Origin: Streptomyces scabichelini
GTDB lineage: Bacteria > Actinomycetota > Actinomycetes > Streptomycetales > Streptomycetaceae
Reading direction: 5' to 3'
Length of the DNA: 64,000 bases
Assembly (NCBI RefSeq): GCF_011045015.1
Contig: NZ_JAAKZY010000008.1
Coordinates: forward strand, 1 to 64,000
In this document: one piece after another, positions 42,640 to 51,656 of the stretch
Position numbering within the stretch: position 1 is the first letter of the stretch
Layout: each line of letters opens with the position of its first letter
Notes under the pieces: generated by a model
What the model was told of the DNA's origin: nothing
Databases searched by the model: none
Seen by the model: only the letters and a program-made list of their open reading frames with translations
Translations under genes and position numbers: made by a program

Positions 42640-44416
42640 GCTGACCGGCGGACAGATCGTGGCGCAGGCCCTCAAGAAATACGGCGTCAAATACGTCGCG
42701 GGCATCCCGGGCCACGGCATCTGGTCCCTGACCGACGCCTTCCTGGAAAAGGGCTCCGAGATCCCCTTCATCCAGGTGTTCCACGAGCAGAGCGCCGTGC
42801 ACATGGCGGACGGCTACTACCGGGTCACCGGACAGCCGATGGCCGCGGTGACGTCGATCGGCGCCGGTGCCAGCAACACGGTGATCGGCATGGCGACGGC
42901 GTACACCGACTCCACGAGCACCATTCTGATCACCGGAGGGCCGCCGACCCATATGCGCGGCCACGGCCTTCTCCAGGAACTGGAACGCTTCACGGCGAAC
43001 GACTTCCCCAAGATCGCCGAAGCTGTGTCCAAGCGGCACTGGGTGGCCCAGCGCGTGGACGAACTGCCGTTCATCATGCAGCGGCTCTTCAGCGCCATGA
43101 AGACGGGACGGCCGGGCCCGGTCCATCTGGAGATCCCCATGGACGTCCAGGCCGAGAGCGCGGACGTGGATGTCCACGCGCTGGAGCAGCGGCTTCCGGT
43201 CGGGGTCGCCCACCCGGACCCGGCCGCGATCGCCGCCGCCGTGGAAGTGCTGTCCGCTGCGCAGCGGCCGGTCATGGTGGTCGGTGGCGGCGCCATCACC
43301 AGTGAGGCTCCCGGGGAGATCCTGCGGCTCGCCGAGAAGTGGCGCATTCCGGTCGTGACGACATGGAACGGCAAGAGTGCCTTCCCCGAGGACCACGACC
43401 TCTTCGCCGGCAGCGTCGGCCAGACCGGAACCCCGGTCGGCAACACCATCGCCTCCACCGCCGATGTCGTCATCGCCGTGGGCTGCCGCTTCACCGACTG
43501 GTCCGCCTCGAGCTATGCGAAGGGCGTGACCTTCTCGATCCCGGACTCCAAGCTGATCCACATCGACGTCGACCCACAGGAGATCGGGAAGAACTACCCG
43601 GTCGCGGTGGGCATCGTCGCGGACGCCAAGGTGACGGTGGGGCAGATCGCGGACGCGCTGCCCGCCGACGGCCCGGACCGCTCCTCCTACGAGATGGAGC
43701 TCGCCGAGAGGAAGGCCAACTGGGAGGCACAGCTGTCAGATCGCCGCGATTCCGACCGCTTCCCCTTTACCTCCCAACGCCCCCTGGGAGCCCTCCGCAA
43801 GGTCCTGCCACGGGACGCGATCATCGTCGCCGGTTCCGGCAACACCCAGGGCGCGGTCAAGCAGACGTTCCCCGTCTACGCGCCACGGACGCACCTCACC
43901 TCGGGAGGCTTCTCGTCCATGGGGTGGGCGGTACCGGCCGCCATCGGGGCCAAACTGGGCGCGCCCGACCGGGTCGTGGTCTGCGTTCTCGGCGACGGCG
44001 ACTTCCTGATGACGTCCCAGGAGATCGGCGTGTGCGTGACGCACAACATCCCGGTCGTGTTCGTGGTGCAGGACAACGCGGGCTACATGTCAATCCGGGG
44101 CGGCCAGCGCAAGCAGACCAACCGTCACATCGGCACGGAGTTCAATCACCCCGACGGCTCGCCCTACAGCCCCGACTTCAAGGCACTCGGCGAGGCGTTC
44201 GGGCTGACGTCCTTCCGAGTCGAGAGCGACGCGGAACTAGAGGAGACCCTTCGCAAGGCGGTCACGCTCAACGAGCCGGTACTGGTGCAGATCCCCACCG
44301 CACGCGACGCCGCGGGCCCGTGGGTGCCGGGTTGGTGGGACTTCCCGATCCCGGAATACGTCAAGGAGGGCCAGGACGAGTACCGGGCGTTCCGCCGGAA
44401 CGAGCAGCACCTGTGA
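42632..44416 (+). CDS. Thiamine diphosphate-dependent enzyme (acetolactate synthase/Xsc-like family)
   Basis: 594 residues in the three-domain POX/ALS arrangement: PYR domain with catalytic Glu in FHEQSAVHMADGY, central FAD-type domain, and PP domain with the ThDP motif GDGDFLMTSQEIGVCVTHNIPV...N. Could be a carboligase, decarboxylase or sulfoacetaldehyde acetyltransferase-type C-C lyase. It follows the APC permease with an 8-bp overlap and GAGAGGA upstream. Operon partners suggest catabolism of a compound first oxidised by the HisD-like enzyme. Confidence 0.9.
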   Translation: MAELTGGQIVAQALKKYGVKYVAGIPGHGIWSLTDAFLEKGSEIPFIQVFHEQSAVHMADGYYRVTGQPMAAVTSIGAGASNTVIGMATAYTDSTSTILITGGPPTHMRGHGLLQELERFTANDFPKIAEAVSKRHWVAQRVDELPFIMQRLFSAMKTGRPGPVHLEIPMDVQAESADVDVHALEQRLPVGVAHPDPAAIAAAVEVLSAAQRPVMVVGGGAITSEAPGEILRLAEKWRIPVVTTWNGKSAFPEDHDLFAGSVGQTGTPVGNTIASTADVVIAVGCRFTDWSASSYAKGVTFSIPDSKLIHIDVDPQEIGKNYPVAVGIVADAKVTVGQIADALPADGPDRSSYEMELAERKANWEAQLSDRRDSDRFPFTSQRPLGALRKVLPRDAIIVAGSGNTQGAVKQTFPVYAPRTHLTSGGFSSMGWAVPAAIGAKLGAPDRVVVCVLGDGDFLMTSQEIGVCVTHNIPVVFVVQDNAGYMSIRGGQRKQTNRHIGTEFNHPDGSPYSPDFKALGEAFGLTSFRVESDAELEETLRKAVTLNEPVLVQIPTARDAAGPWVPGWWDFPIPEYVKEGQDEYRAFRRNEQHL

Positions 44417-44528
44417 TCTCAGGGTCTGTGACCCCAGGGTCCCTGCGCACGGTCAGGGCACGGTCATGGCGTCCCATTCGGCGAGTCTCGCGGGTGGGAC
44501 GCCGTGCTGTGCAAGGGAATTCGCGCCT

Positions 44529-44774
44529 TCATTCTTCTTCTGCCTTCTTCGTCCGGGTTCTCGTCATCCAGGACTGACAGGCCCACCGGGCAAGCCCGCC
44601 CATAGCAAGGGACACGAGAACGGCTCCCGAGTCGATGACGTGCGGCAGTCCGGGGAAGAAGGCGAAGAAGGCGAAGGTAGCGACGAGGCCCACGAGGAAC
44701 GCGGCGATCCCGGCCCGGCGCCGTCGCGCCTCCCACGCCTGGTCCGAGTTCTGTCCGTGTTGCTGCTCGATCAC
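44529..44774 (-). CDS. Small membrane protein, 81 aa
   Basis: N-terminal charged segment (MIEQQHGQNSDQAWEARRRR), two hydrophobic helices (AGIAAFLVGLVATFAFFAFF; SGAVLVSLAMGGLARWA) and a basic tail ending in KKAEEE. The GTG start overlaps the stop of the secreted protein gene (GTGA), so they are translationally coupled. I do not recognise the family. Confidence 0.65.
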   Translation of the reverse strand: MIEQQHGQNSDQAWEARRRRAGIAAFLVGLVATFAFFAFFPGLPHVIDSGAVLVSLAMGGLARWACQSWMTRTRTKKAEEE

Positions 44775-45100
44775 GTCCGGCCGCGCGATGTGCGGTAGGT
44801 CCGGTTGTTGGTGTCGGCATACGTGAAGTCGATGCGCCAGTTGCAGAAACCGCTGCTGAGTGCTCCGGCGAAGGCACAGTCGACGCCGGCGTTCTGGTAC
44901 GTGATCTTCCTACCGCTTCCTCGGATGATGTGCGTGAACATGCATCCTGTCGGAACCTTCATCGTCACACCGCCCACGCTGTACTCGAAGGTGCGCACGG
45001 GAGTTGATCCGATTGCGCCGGCGTGCGCACCGGTCGGGGTGGTGAGGACGAGTGCTCCCGCGGCGGCCAAGGCCGTGGTGAGACGAGCGATGTACTGCAT
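44771..45100 (-). CDS. Small secreted protein, 109 aa
   Basis: Signal peptide MQYIARLTTALAAAGALVLT with AHAG cleavage site, then a mature domain of about 80 residues with three Cys (PTGCMFTH; VDCAFA; GFCNWRI) and aromatic residues. ATG at 45098-45100 chosen for the clean signal peptide; an in-frame GTG at 45139 would extend it. Coupled to the downstream membrane protein. Function unknown. Confidence 0.65.
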   Translation of the reverse strand: MQYIARLTTALAAAGALVLTTPTGAHAGAIGSTPVRTFEYSVGGVTMKVPTGCMFTHIIRGSGRKITYQNAGVDCAFAGALSSGFCNWRIDFTYADTNNRTYRTSRGRT

Positions 45101-45286
45101 GACCCAGGTGGCCCTTTCTGATGATCTTCTGATGAGCACCTGGGGTAACCGCGTCCTGTTGCAGACGGTTGCAGGATTTTGGTCGATTCACTGCCATGAG
45201 TGATCAAGGGGCGAGCGGGCTGACCAGTAAGACTCTTCTGGCAGCCTGGATTTGCACTGCAGTCGGGCCCACCGATGGCTGCAACC

Positions 45287-45309
45287 ATGAGTTCCCTCAG
45301 GGAACTCAT
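45287..45309. promoter_or_regulatory. 23-bp perfect palindrome, HxlR-type operator
   Basis: Arms ATGAGTTCCCT (45287-45297) and AGGGAACTCAT (45299-45309) around a single central C. It ends 18 bp before the hxlR GTG, so it is the probable autoregulatory operator. Confidence 0.8.
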
Positions 45310-45327
45310 CGGTCATACGACGGGAGC

Positions 45328-45882
45328 GTGACCCGTACCCCCCTCTCCGGCGTCGCGTGCTCGATCGCCCGTGCGACCGACCTGTTCGGCGACGCCTGGA
45401 CGGCCCTGATCATGCGTGACGTCCTCGTCGGCATCCGCCGCTTCGACGAGCTGGCGCAGGATCTCGGCCTGTCCCGCAAGGTCCTCGCCGCGCGACTGGC
45501 CCGCCTGGTCCAGGAGGACGTACTGACGCGCGAGCGGTACCAGGGCAGCCCGCCGCGCGAGGAGTACGTGGCCACGGAGAAGGGCCAGGAACTCTACCCC
45601 GTCCTACTGGCGCTGATGACCTGGGGCGACAAGTGGTACGCGGGCCCCGCAGGGCCGCCCGCCCGGATACGCCACGACGCCTGCGGACACCTGGCCACGC
45701 CGGTCGTGGCCTGCGACGCCTGCCAGGAGCCGCTCACGGTGGCCGACACGACACAACTGCCCGGCCCCGGCGGACGGGTAGGGCCGGGCACGCAGCTGCT
45801 GGGACCGCTGATCGCCGCGCGGGGGGAGGAGGGCCCGGACCCGGTTACAACCACAGATGCCGCCCGATCGGATCCTTCCTGA
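45328..45882 (+). CDS. HxlR family transcriptional regulator
   Basis: 184 residues. HxlR winged helix with the N-terminal Cys (SGVACSIARATDLFGDAWTA) and LVQEDVLTRERYQGSPPREEYV wing. An additional C-terminal region has CGHLATPVVACDAC, a possible zinc-binding Cys group. GTG at 45328 is used because the family N-terminus starts there; GGGAG is only one base away, so a leaderless or very short leader is possible. Directly downstream of a 23-bp palindrome. The target is not evident beyond itself. Confidence 0.88.
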   Translation: MTRTPLSGVACSIARATDLFGDAWTALIMRDVLVGIRRFDELAQDLGLSRKVLAARLARLVQEDVLTRERYQGSPPREEYVATEKGQELYPVLLALMTWGDKWYAGPAGPPARIRHDACGHLATPVVACDACQEPLTVADTTQLPGPGGRVGPGTQLLGPLIAARGEEGPDPVTTTDAARSDPS

Positions 45883-46282
45883 TCTAGTTGCTGTCGGCCC
45901 AGGTCTTGTTCACCCGGACGTCCTGCCCGGCGCAGGCCATGCGGCACTCGGCGGCAGTAGCGGCTTGACCGCGTCCGAAGGCCGTCGTCCACGTCCTCGG
46001 TCCACGACCGTCTGCGTGATCACACATACTCGAAGAACCTGGTCCACCAGGTGGCCTCACCCTCGTGTGAGCCGGTGGCTCAACACACTGCGCCAATACG
46101 TTACTTGTGATCCAGGTCATGTCGTCACAGCTCGGCGTGACGTCAGGCCGGGGCGTGGTCGCCGTGGCTGTCCGAACCGCCTTCGAGAGTTCCGCGGGTG
46201 CCGATCGCGGGCGCGCGGCCGGGTCGAGCCTCCGACGCCCGCTGCCGCGCGGATGCCATACCCGCGCGGCACGCGCCGTTCT
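45883..46282. other. 400 bp without a supportable gene
   Basis: Lies between hxlR and the alpha/beta hydrolase. A minus-strand frame at 45884-46120 ends in RMACAGQDVRVNKTWADSN and could be the 3' end of a lost gene, but it has no family match I can see and no start with ribosome site. Nothing else is supported. Confidence 0.5.
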
Positions 46283-47125
46283 CTACCCGAGGGTGAGCAT
46301 CGCCTCGGCGACCTCGCCGACCGCCGCGTCGGGGATCGCGGTGGCGGCCTCCTCGAGGACGAGCAGCTGCGCCCCGGGGATCGCGCGCGCGATCGCCTCG
46401 CCGTTGCCGACGGGGAAGAACCGGTCGCGGCGGCCGTGGACGACGAGCGTGGGGATCTCGATCTCGGGCAGGCGCTCGCGCCAGCGGGGTTTGCAGTCGA
46501 GCCTGGCAAACACCATGCCCAGCTGGTTGGCCATCTGGACCGGGGGTGCGGTGCCGGGCGTGCGGTCCCAGACGCGCGCGGCGATCGCGCGCGCGGCGAC
46601 GGGGTCGTTGCCGAGGATCTCCGCGCCGGCGGCGGCAAACTCCGCCACCGCCTCGCGGTCGGCCCAGTCGGGCATCGGACGCGCGAACAGCCGGCTCATC
46701 GTCGCTTGGTCATGGTCGGGGAGGTCGTCGTCGGGCGGGCCGGGCGCAACCGCGCGGGTGCCGACCAGGGTGAGCGCCGAGAACGCGCCCGGATGGTCGA
46801 GCACGGCCACCTGGGCGACCATCCCGCCGACGCCGATGCCCGCGAGATGCGCGGGCCCGCCGCCGAGCGCGTCGGCAAGGGCCGCCGCGTCGGCGGCGAG
46901 GTCGCGCAGGGTATAGGCGGGCGCCTCCGGGTCCGCCGTCGTCGACTCTCCGCTGTCGCGTAGGTCGTAGCGCACCACGCGGCGCCCGCCGGCGGCGAGG
47001 CGCTCGCACAGCGCGTCGGGCCAGGAGAGCATCGTCGTCGCGCCCGCGAGCAGGACGAGTGGCGCGTCGTCGTCACCGAACGACTCGATGCCCAAGGCGA
47101 TCTCATTAACGTTGACGGTGGTCAT
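46283..47125 (-). CDS. Alpha/beta-hydrolase-fold protein lacking the nucleophile (RdmC-like)
   Basis: 280 residues resembling aclacinomycin-methylesterase-type hydrolases (YDLRDSGEST, VLDHPGAFSALTLVGT). At the nucleophile elbow, where G-x-S-x-G is expected, the sequence is GIGVGG (Gly for Ser). The catalytic His region (usually GxGHxLP) reads LEEAATAIPD, so the His is also missing. It may be a binding protein or an inactive paralogue. The Asp acid (HGRRDRFFP) remains. ATG is 4 bp after the stop of the RibD-like gene, the two forming an operon. Confidence 0.85.
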   Translation of the reverse strand: MTTVNVNEIALGIESFGDDDAPLVLLAGATTMLSWPDALCERLAAGGRRVVRYDLRDSGESTTADPEAPAYTLRDLAADAAALADALGGGPAHLAGIGVGGMVAQVAVLDHPGAFSALTLVGTRAVAPGPPDDDLPDHDQATMSRLFARPMPDWADREAVAEFAAAGAEILGNDPVAARAIAARVWDRTPGTAPPVQMANQLGMVFARLDCKPRWRERLPEIEIPTLVVHGRRDRFFPVGNGEAIARAIPGAQLLVLEEAATAIPDAAVGEVAEAMLTLG

Positions 47126-47129
47126 CGGA

Positions 47130-47747
47130 TCACCGGAGGACGTCGTAGGTCAGGTGCGTCGCGGTCGATGTCGAAGTCACGCTCCGCTGCACCAGCATGC
47201 GCGGCGCTTTGCCGGTGAACAGTGGCGTCCCGGCACCCAGCACGACGGGCGCGAGGTGCAGCGTCAGCGCGTCGACCAGCCCGGCGTCGAGCGCCGAGCC
47301 GATCGTGGCGCCGCCGCCCATGAGGACGACGTCGAGGTCCTTGCCGCGGTCCGACGACGCCGCCTCGGCCCGCTCGCGCGCGGCGGTGACGGCGTCGGGC
47401 AGACCGGTGGTGACGAACGTCCAGTCGAGGTCGGTGAGCCGCACCGCCTTGGGCGGCGAGCTCGTCACGACGACGAACGCGGGCTTGCCGACCTCGCCGG
47501 CGCCGTAGCCAGTCTTGTCGTCCCAGCCGTCCGGCCCGTCGACCAGGTCGAAGAGTCGGCGGCCGAGGACGACGGCGCCCGAGCGGGCGGTCGCCTCGCG
47601 CAGGACCCGGCGGTCGTCGGGGTCGTCGGAAAACGCCCAAGTGTGCAGGGCCTCGCCGCAGGTGCCCAGACCGTTGTCCGGGCCGGGGTCGGGCCCGGTG
47701 ACGAAGCCGTCGAGAGAGACCGAGATGTCCGCGATGATTCGAGTCAT
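47130..47747 (-). CDS. Dihydrofolate reductase / RibD C-terminal family protein
   Basis: 205 residues of DHFR-like fold: MTRIIADISVSLDGFVTGPD at the N-terminus, VVLGRRLFDLVDGPDGW and VVLMGGGATIGSALDAGLVD at the NADPH site. Family members are usually uncharacterised reductases in Actinobacteria. First gene of a two-gene operon with the degenerate hydrolase. The 177 bp upstream to the next gene hold no gene. Confidence 0.88.
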   Translation of the reverse strand: MTRIIADISVSLDGFVTGPDPGPDNGLGTCGEALHTWAFSDDPDDRRVLREATARSGAVVLGRRLFDLVDGPDGWDDKTGYGAGEVGKPAFVVVTSSPPKAVRLTDLDWTFVTTGLPDAVTAARERAEAASSDRGKDLDVVLMGGGATIGSALDAGLVDALTLHLAPVVLGAGTPLFTGKAPRMLVQRSVTSTSTATHLTYDVLR

Positions 47748-47924
47748 GCCAGGGCAGACCCGACCCGCCGCCCAAACTCATCGCTCACGCATGAAGCGTG
47801 TGCCGGAAGCGAACCCGATGGCACGACGCCGAAGCGGCACGTCGGTCATAACCCCGCGGTTGGCCGGTGTGAGTGCTTCCGTTGGCCGGCGGGGTGGCAG
47901 AGAGCCCGCCTACCGCCCTTGGGC

Positions 47925-48782
47925 TCAGCCGGTGTGCCGGACCGGCACTGCTCCGGTCCGAATCAGGAAGTCGGTGAGCACTTCGGCGAGTTGTTCGGGC
48001 TGGTCCTCGGGGACGAGGGTGGACGAGTCGGAAATCTCGATCAGCCGGCCCTTCGGGTACAGCTCCGCCAGTCGGGGGCCGTGCTCGCGCGGCATCAATC
48101 GGTCGTCGGTCGCCCAGACGACCAGTACAGGGCGGTCGAAGTCACGTAGCCGCTCGCTCCAGGCCAGCAAGGTCTCACGCTTGGGCGCCGAGGTGGCGAA
48201 CTTGGCGAAGTCCCGGCGAATGGCCCTGCTCCGGGTCGCGGGAGCGAACCAGTCGTCCAGGATCTCGTCCGGAATCCCGCGCAGGCTCATCCCGCCGTAT
48301 CCGTTGCGGTTGTTCCGGAACGCGGGGATGCGCATCAGCCGCGTCAGCAGCCAGACGCCGCCGGGAACCCCGCACACGGTGGCCAGCGCCTTGGCCGGTC
48401 CAGGGGGAAAGTTGTCGAACGCCTCGCAGGCCACCAGCACCAGCCGGGCGACCCTCCGGCCCTGCTCTTCTGAGACCAGGAACTGGCCACCGCCCCAGTC
48501 ATTGAGGACGAGGGTCACTTCGTCCAGGCCCAGCCGTTCGATGAACTCACCCAGCAGCCGTGCGACACCACGGTGGGACAGGTCGGCGTCCGGGTTCATC
48601 GGTCGGCGATGACCGCCGAGGGGCAGGGTGGGCAGGATGCAGCGATACCCGTCCAGCAGCGGTACCACCCGGCGCCACTGCGTCTCATTCATCGGCAGGC
48701 CATGGCCGAACACCAGCACCGGCCCTCCACCACCGGTGTCCTGATAGTCGATCACTCCGGACGACAGCTCGATCTCCGGCAT
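47925..48782 (-). CDS. Alpha/beta hydrolase (haloalkane-dehalogenase-like clade)
   Basis: 285 residues. Nucleophile elbow is LNDWGGG, so an Asp takes the nucleophile position as in dehalogenases and epoxide hydrolases, and the N-terminal oxyanion region is FGHGLPMNETQW. Where the catalytic His is normally found the sequence is DSSTLVPEDQP, so the His seems replaced by Thr. ATG is 90 bp from the divergent tetR with an operator between. Substrate unknown; activity is doubtful without the His. Confidence 0.88.
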   Translation of the reverse strand: MPEIELSSGVIDYQDTGGGGPVLVFGHGLPMNETQWRRVVPLLDGYRCILPTLPLGGHRRPMNPDADLSHRGVARLLGEFIERLGLDEVTLVLNDWGGGQFLVSEEQGRRVARLVLVACEAFDNFPPGPAKALATVCGVPGGVWLLTRLMRIPAFRNNRNGYGGMSLRGIPDEILDDWFAPATRSRAIRRDFAKFATSAPKRETLLAWSERLRDFDRPVLVVWATDDRLMPREHGPRLAELYPKGRLIEISDSSTLVPEDQPEQLAEVLTDFLIRTGAVPVRHTG

Positions 48783-48797
48783 CGCACCCCCATTTGA

Positions 48798-48809
48798 TAG
48801 ATCGTTCTA
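48798..48809. promoter_or_regulatory. TetR operator TAGATCGTTCTA
   Basis: TAGA/TCTA inverted repeat in the 90-bp gap between the hydrolase and the divergent tetR. Its shape matches the TAGAC-type half-sites of LmrA/YxaF-group TetR proteins. Confidence 0.65.
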
Positions 48810-48872
48810 CTGTAATCTAGTGAAGGCCGACGGGCCACGCCAAGACCTCGGTGGAGAAGGGGTGAAAGGGCA

Positions 48873-49469
48873 ATGGGACAGGGGCAGCCGGACACGCGGA
48901 CCAGGATCCGGGATGCGGCCACGGTGTTGTTCCGCCGCAACGGCTACACGGGCACCGGCCTGAAGCGGATCGCGACGGAAGCGAACGCGCCCTTCGGCTC
49001 GATCTACCACTTCTTCCCCAGCGGCAAGCAGCAGCTGGCCGAGGAGACGATCCGCACGTCCGGCGCCGCGTACGGCCTGATGGTGCTGGCCTTGCTGGAC
49101 AGTGTTCCGGACCCGGTCGAGTCCGTCGCGCATGCCTTCGAGGCGGCCGCGGACGACCTGGCCGCGACGGACTATGCCGACGCGTGCCCGATCGCGACGG
49201 TGGCGCTGGAGGTCGCCAGCACCGATGACATCCTGCGGGTCGCGACGGCGGAGGTCTTCGCCGAGTGGGTCAGCGGCGGCGAACAGTGGTTCGGCCGCTG
49301 GGTGTCCGACCAGAACACGGCGCGGTCACTCGCCTACTCGATGATCATGATCCTGGAGGGAGCGTTCGTACTCTCCCGGGCCTCCCGCGATCCGGAGCCG
49401 CTGCGGGTGGCCGGCCGATCGATGGCCGAGTTGCTGCGCACAGCCATCGAGCAGGCCGGAGCGGGCTGA
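48873..49469 (+). CDS. TetR family regulator (LmrA/YxaF-like)
   Basis: 198 residues. HTH at the N-terminus (IRDAATVLFRRNGYTGTGLK, then IATEANAPFGSIYHFFPSGK) and the LmrA/YxaF-type C-terminal domain (CPIATVALEVAS). ATG at 48873. Divergent from the Asp-nucleophile hydrolase, which it probably represses through TAGATCGTTCTA. Confidence 0.92.
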   Translation: MGQGQPDTRTRIRDAATVLFRRNGYTGTGLKRIATEANAPFGSIYHFFPSGKQQLAEETIRTSGAAYGLMVLALLDSVPDPVESVAHAFEAAADDLAATDYADACPIATVALEVASTDDILRVATAEVFAEWVSGGEQWFGRWVSDQNTARSLAYSMIMILEGAFVLSRASRDPEPLRVAGRSMAELLRTAIEQAGAG

Positions 49470-49669
49470 CTTCCATGGGCGGGGCGACCCGCCCCGGTCC
49501 AGAACAGTCGCATGTTCTCACAGCCGCTGAGCACGGGACTGGCCAGTGAAGTTCTCACCGGCCAGAGGGAATGCTCGGTCGCAGCTGTTCGGGCCCTTGC
49601 TGCTGCCCGGGAACCTACGGGGGCTCGAAGGAGCAGCAGGCAAGAGCTGTGGATGAGTTGACTTGAAGA

Positions 49670-49880
49670 TCAGCGCCCGCTCGGCTGCTGGGGGTTGGTC
49701 CTGGCGGTGTTGCGGATCCATTTGGTGCGACGGTTGTCGGCAAGGACGGCGAAGGCATCGGTGGCATTCGATCCATAGGCGGTCTTGCGTTGGAGCCGGT
49801 CGGACCATGCGGTCCAACGCGTCCGGTTCCAGGGCTGCCGCAGTGCGACAGCTCGGAAAAGTGGCCGCTCCTGCAGGTCC
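49670..49880 (-). pseudogene. Unrecognised 3' gene fragment
   Basis: The frame ending TGA at 49670-49672 reads ...AWSDRLQRKTAYGSNATDAF and ends ...TNPQQPSGR, with coding-like composition, but merges upstream into the truncated marR without a start. It may be the end of a lost gene. The 200 bp from tetR to here show nothing else. Confidence 0.35.
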
Positions 49881-50195
49881 CTAGAGTCGATACGCCGCCG
49901 CGATCCGCTCCCGGAACGGGCGCCGGCGTACGGCCTCCGCCACCTCGATCAGCAGCTCCGCCAGCGGCATCGAGAGCTCCCCGTCCAGCTCCGCCATCGC
50001 CGCCACCGTCGCGTCCCACTCCGCCTCGATCTGCGGCAGCAGAGCTTGGGCCTTCGGCGTGAGCTCGATCAGCCGACGGCGGGCGTCTCGCGGGTCGGGG
50101 GTGTGGGTGACCAGGCCCGCGCGGGCCATCTGGGCGGCCGTCTGGCTCGCGGCCGAGTGCGTGACACCCACCGCCGCGGCCAGGTCGCGGACCGG
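49881..50195 (-). pseudogene. 5'-truncated MarR-type regulator
   Basis: Coding for a MarR C-terminal half: PVRDLAAAVGVTHSAASQTA (HTH), the wing HTPDPRDARRRLIELTPKAQ and the C-terminal helices ending ERIAAAYRL-stop. The first 50 or so residues, and any start, are missing because the sequence abruptly becomes a plus-strand prolyl aminopeptidase fragment at about 50190. Confidence 0.7.
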
Positions 50196-50779
50196 AAGCA
50201 GCACCTCGGCATCGAGAAGTGGCTGGTCCTCGGCGGCTCCTGGGGTGTGACTCTCGCGCTGGCCTACGCCGAGCAGCACCCTGGACGCGTATCCGAGCTG
50301 GTGCTCTTCAGCGTCACCAACACCACCCGCCGCGAGGTGGAGTGGGTCACCCGGGACATGGGGCGGGTCTTTCCCGAGGAATGGGCCCGGTTCTGCGATG
50401 CCGTACCGGAGCGGGAGCGCGACGGCAGCCTGGTGGAGGCGTACGCCCGGATGCTCGCTGACGCCGATCCGGCCGTACGGGAGCGGGCGGCGCGGGAGTG
50501 GTGCCGGTGGGAGGACGTACACGTGTCCACCCACCAGGGGTACAAGCCCGACCCCTGTTACGAGCACCCGCACTTCCGGCTGCGCTTCGCCCGCCTCGTT
50601 ACGCACTATTGGCGGCACGCCGGCTTCCTGGAGGACGGGGTGCTGCTGCGTGACGCCGGGAAGCTCGCCGGCATTCCCGGTGTGATGGTCCACGGGCGGA
50701 TGCGGACGGGCACGGGCTGTCTGGGGACGCCACGACGGAGGCCGTGCTGGCGGCCACGGATCGGTTCCAGACGCTCTAG
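50194..50779 (+). pseudogene. Prolyl aminopeptidase (proline iminopeptidase) fragment
   Basis: Begins at HLGIEKWLVLGGSWGVTLAL, the nucleophile elbow of Pip enzymes (GGSWG), and continues correctly to GIPGVMVHGR. After that an internal deletion and frame change lead to DATTEAVLAATDRFQTL-stop, the typical Pip C-terminus. N-terminal about 100 residues and the segment with the catalytic Asp and His are missing. Joined head to head with the truncated marR. The 160 bp after it are empty. Confidence 0.75.
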
Positions 50780-50942
50780 GAACGGGCGGCCGACCGTGGC
50801 CTGGGACATCGACTCGGCCCGGGGCGAGTAACAATCAAGACCTGCAGATTTCCCGCTGAGTACCTGTGAGCGGGGAATCACCCCTGGCCACCAACACCTA
50901 CCCGAACCAAGGTCAAAAAGACGAGTCAAGGCTCTGCACGCT

Positions 50943-51656
50943 CTACCAGGCCCGGAACCCGTTGTCCTCGGAAAGTTTGTCCGCAACAGCCTGGGCCCAG
51001 TCGCGGTAACCGGCGGCCGAAGGGTGGAAACGGTCGTGAGCGAAGAAGCCCGGGCCTGCGGGCAGGAGGTCCGTCGAGTCGACCCATGTTGCCCGCGGTT
51101 GCGCAGCGCATATCTGCCGGGAGACTTCGTCGAGGGCGCCCGCCCGCCGGGCGAGATATCGCCCCAGCGTGGTCGGGAGAGAAGGGAACACATCGAACGG
51201 TGGGATGCCGGTCACCACGACGTGCTTGGAACGGTCAGTGAGGTCGTCGACGATCGCGGAGAGATCGGCACCCCACTGGGCACGGGGCCGTCTGGTGAGC
51301 ACGTCGTTGACACCTGCCAGGAGCACGGCCACGTCCAGGTTCTCTCCGAGCCGGGACAGGAGCCGGTAGTGAATGCGGCGGATGGTGGCGGCATACTGCC
51401 CGGCCACCTCCCATTCGACGGGTCGGCGGGTTCGTGTGGCGATTTCGTGGGCCAGACGTCCCGTGAATCCGTCGTCGTGGGTGTCGACACCGCAGCCGGC
51501 CGCGGTCGACTCGCCCACGACGGCGATGCGTATGGGCGGCCGGGACGTGTCCCCCACGGTTCCGGTGGTCGGCCCGGCGGCCGGGGGAAGCACCTCGGTG
51601 GTGGCGCGCACCCAGATCCCTTGCGCGGCAACGATGGGCAGCAGGAGCGGATTCAC
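50943..51656 (-). CDS. SGNH/GDSL hydrolase
   Basis: 237 residues. Block I GESTAAG (nucleophile Ser), block III GVNDVL and block V DRFHPSAAGY (Asp-x-x-His) are present, so a catalytically complete SGNH esterase/lipase. N-terminus MNPLLLPIVAAQGIWVRATT is hydrophobic and could anchor it. The GTG start overlaps the stop of the truncated tetR (GTGA), so translation depends on a gene that has lost its own start; expression may be impaired. Confidence 0.88.
   Translation of the reverse strand: MNPLLLPIVAAQGIWVRATTEVLPPAAGPTTGTVGDTSRPPIRIAVVGESTAAGCGVDTHDDGFTGRLAHEIATRTRRPVEWEVAGQYAATIRRIHYRLLSRLGENLDVAVLLAGVNDVLTRRPRAQWGADLSAIVDDLTDRSKHVVVTGIPPFDVFPSLPTTLGRYLARRAGALDEVSRQICAAQPRATWVDSTDLLPAGPGFFAHDRFHPSAAGYRDWAQAVADKLSEDNGFRAW

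Noticed and set aside
45884-46120. Possible small minus-strand gene (78 aa)
   Set aside because: No convincing start and no recognisable domain; listed only as content of the gap.
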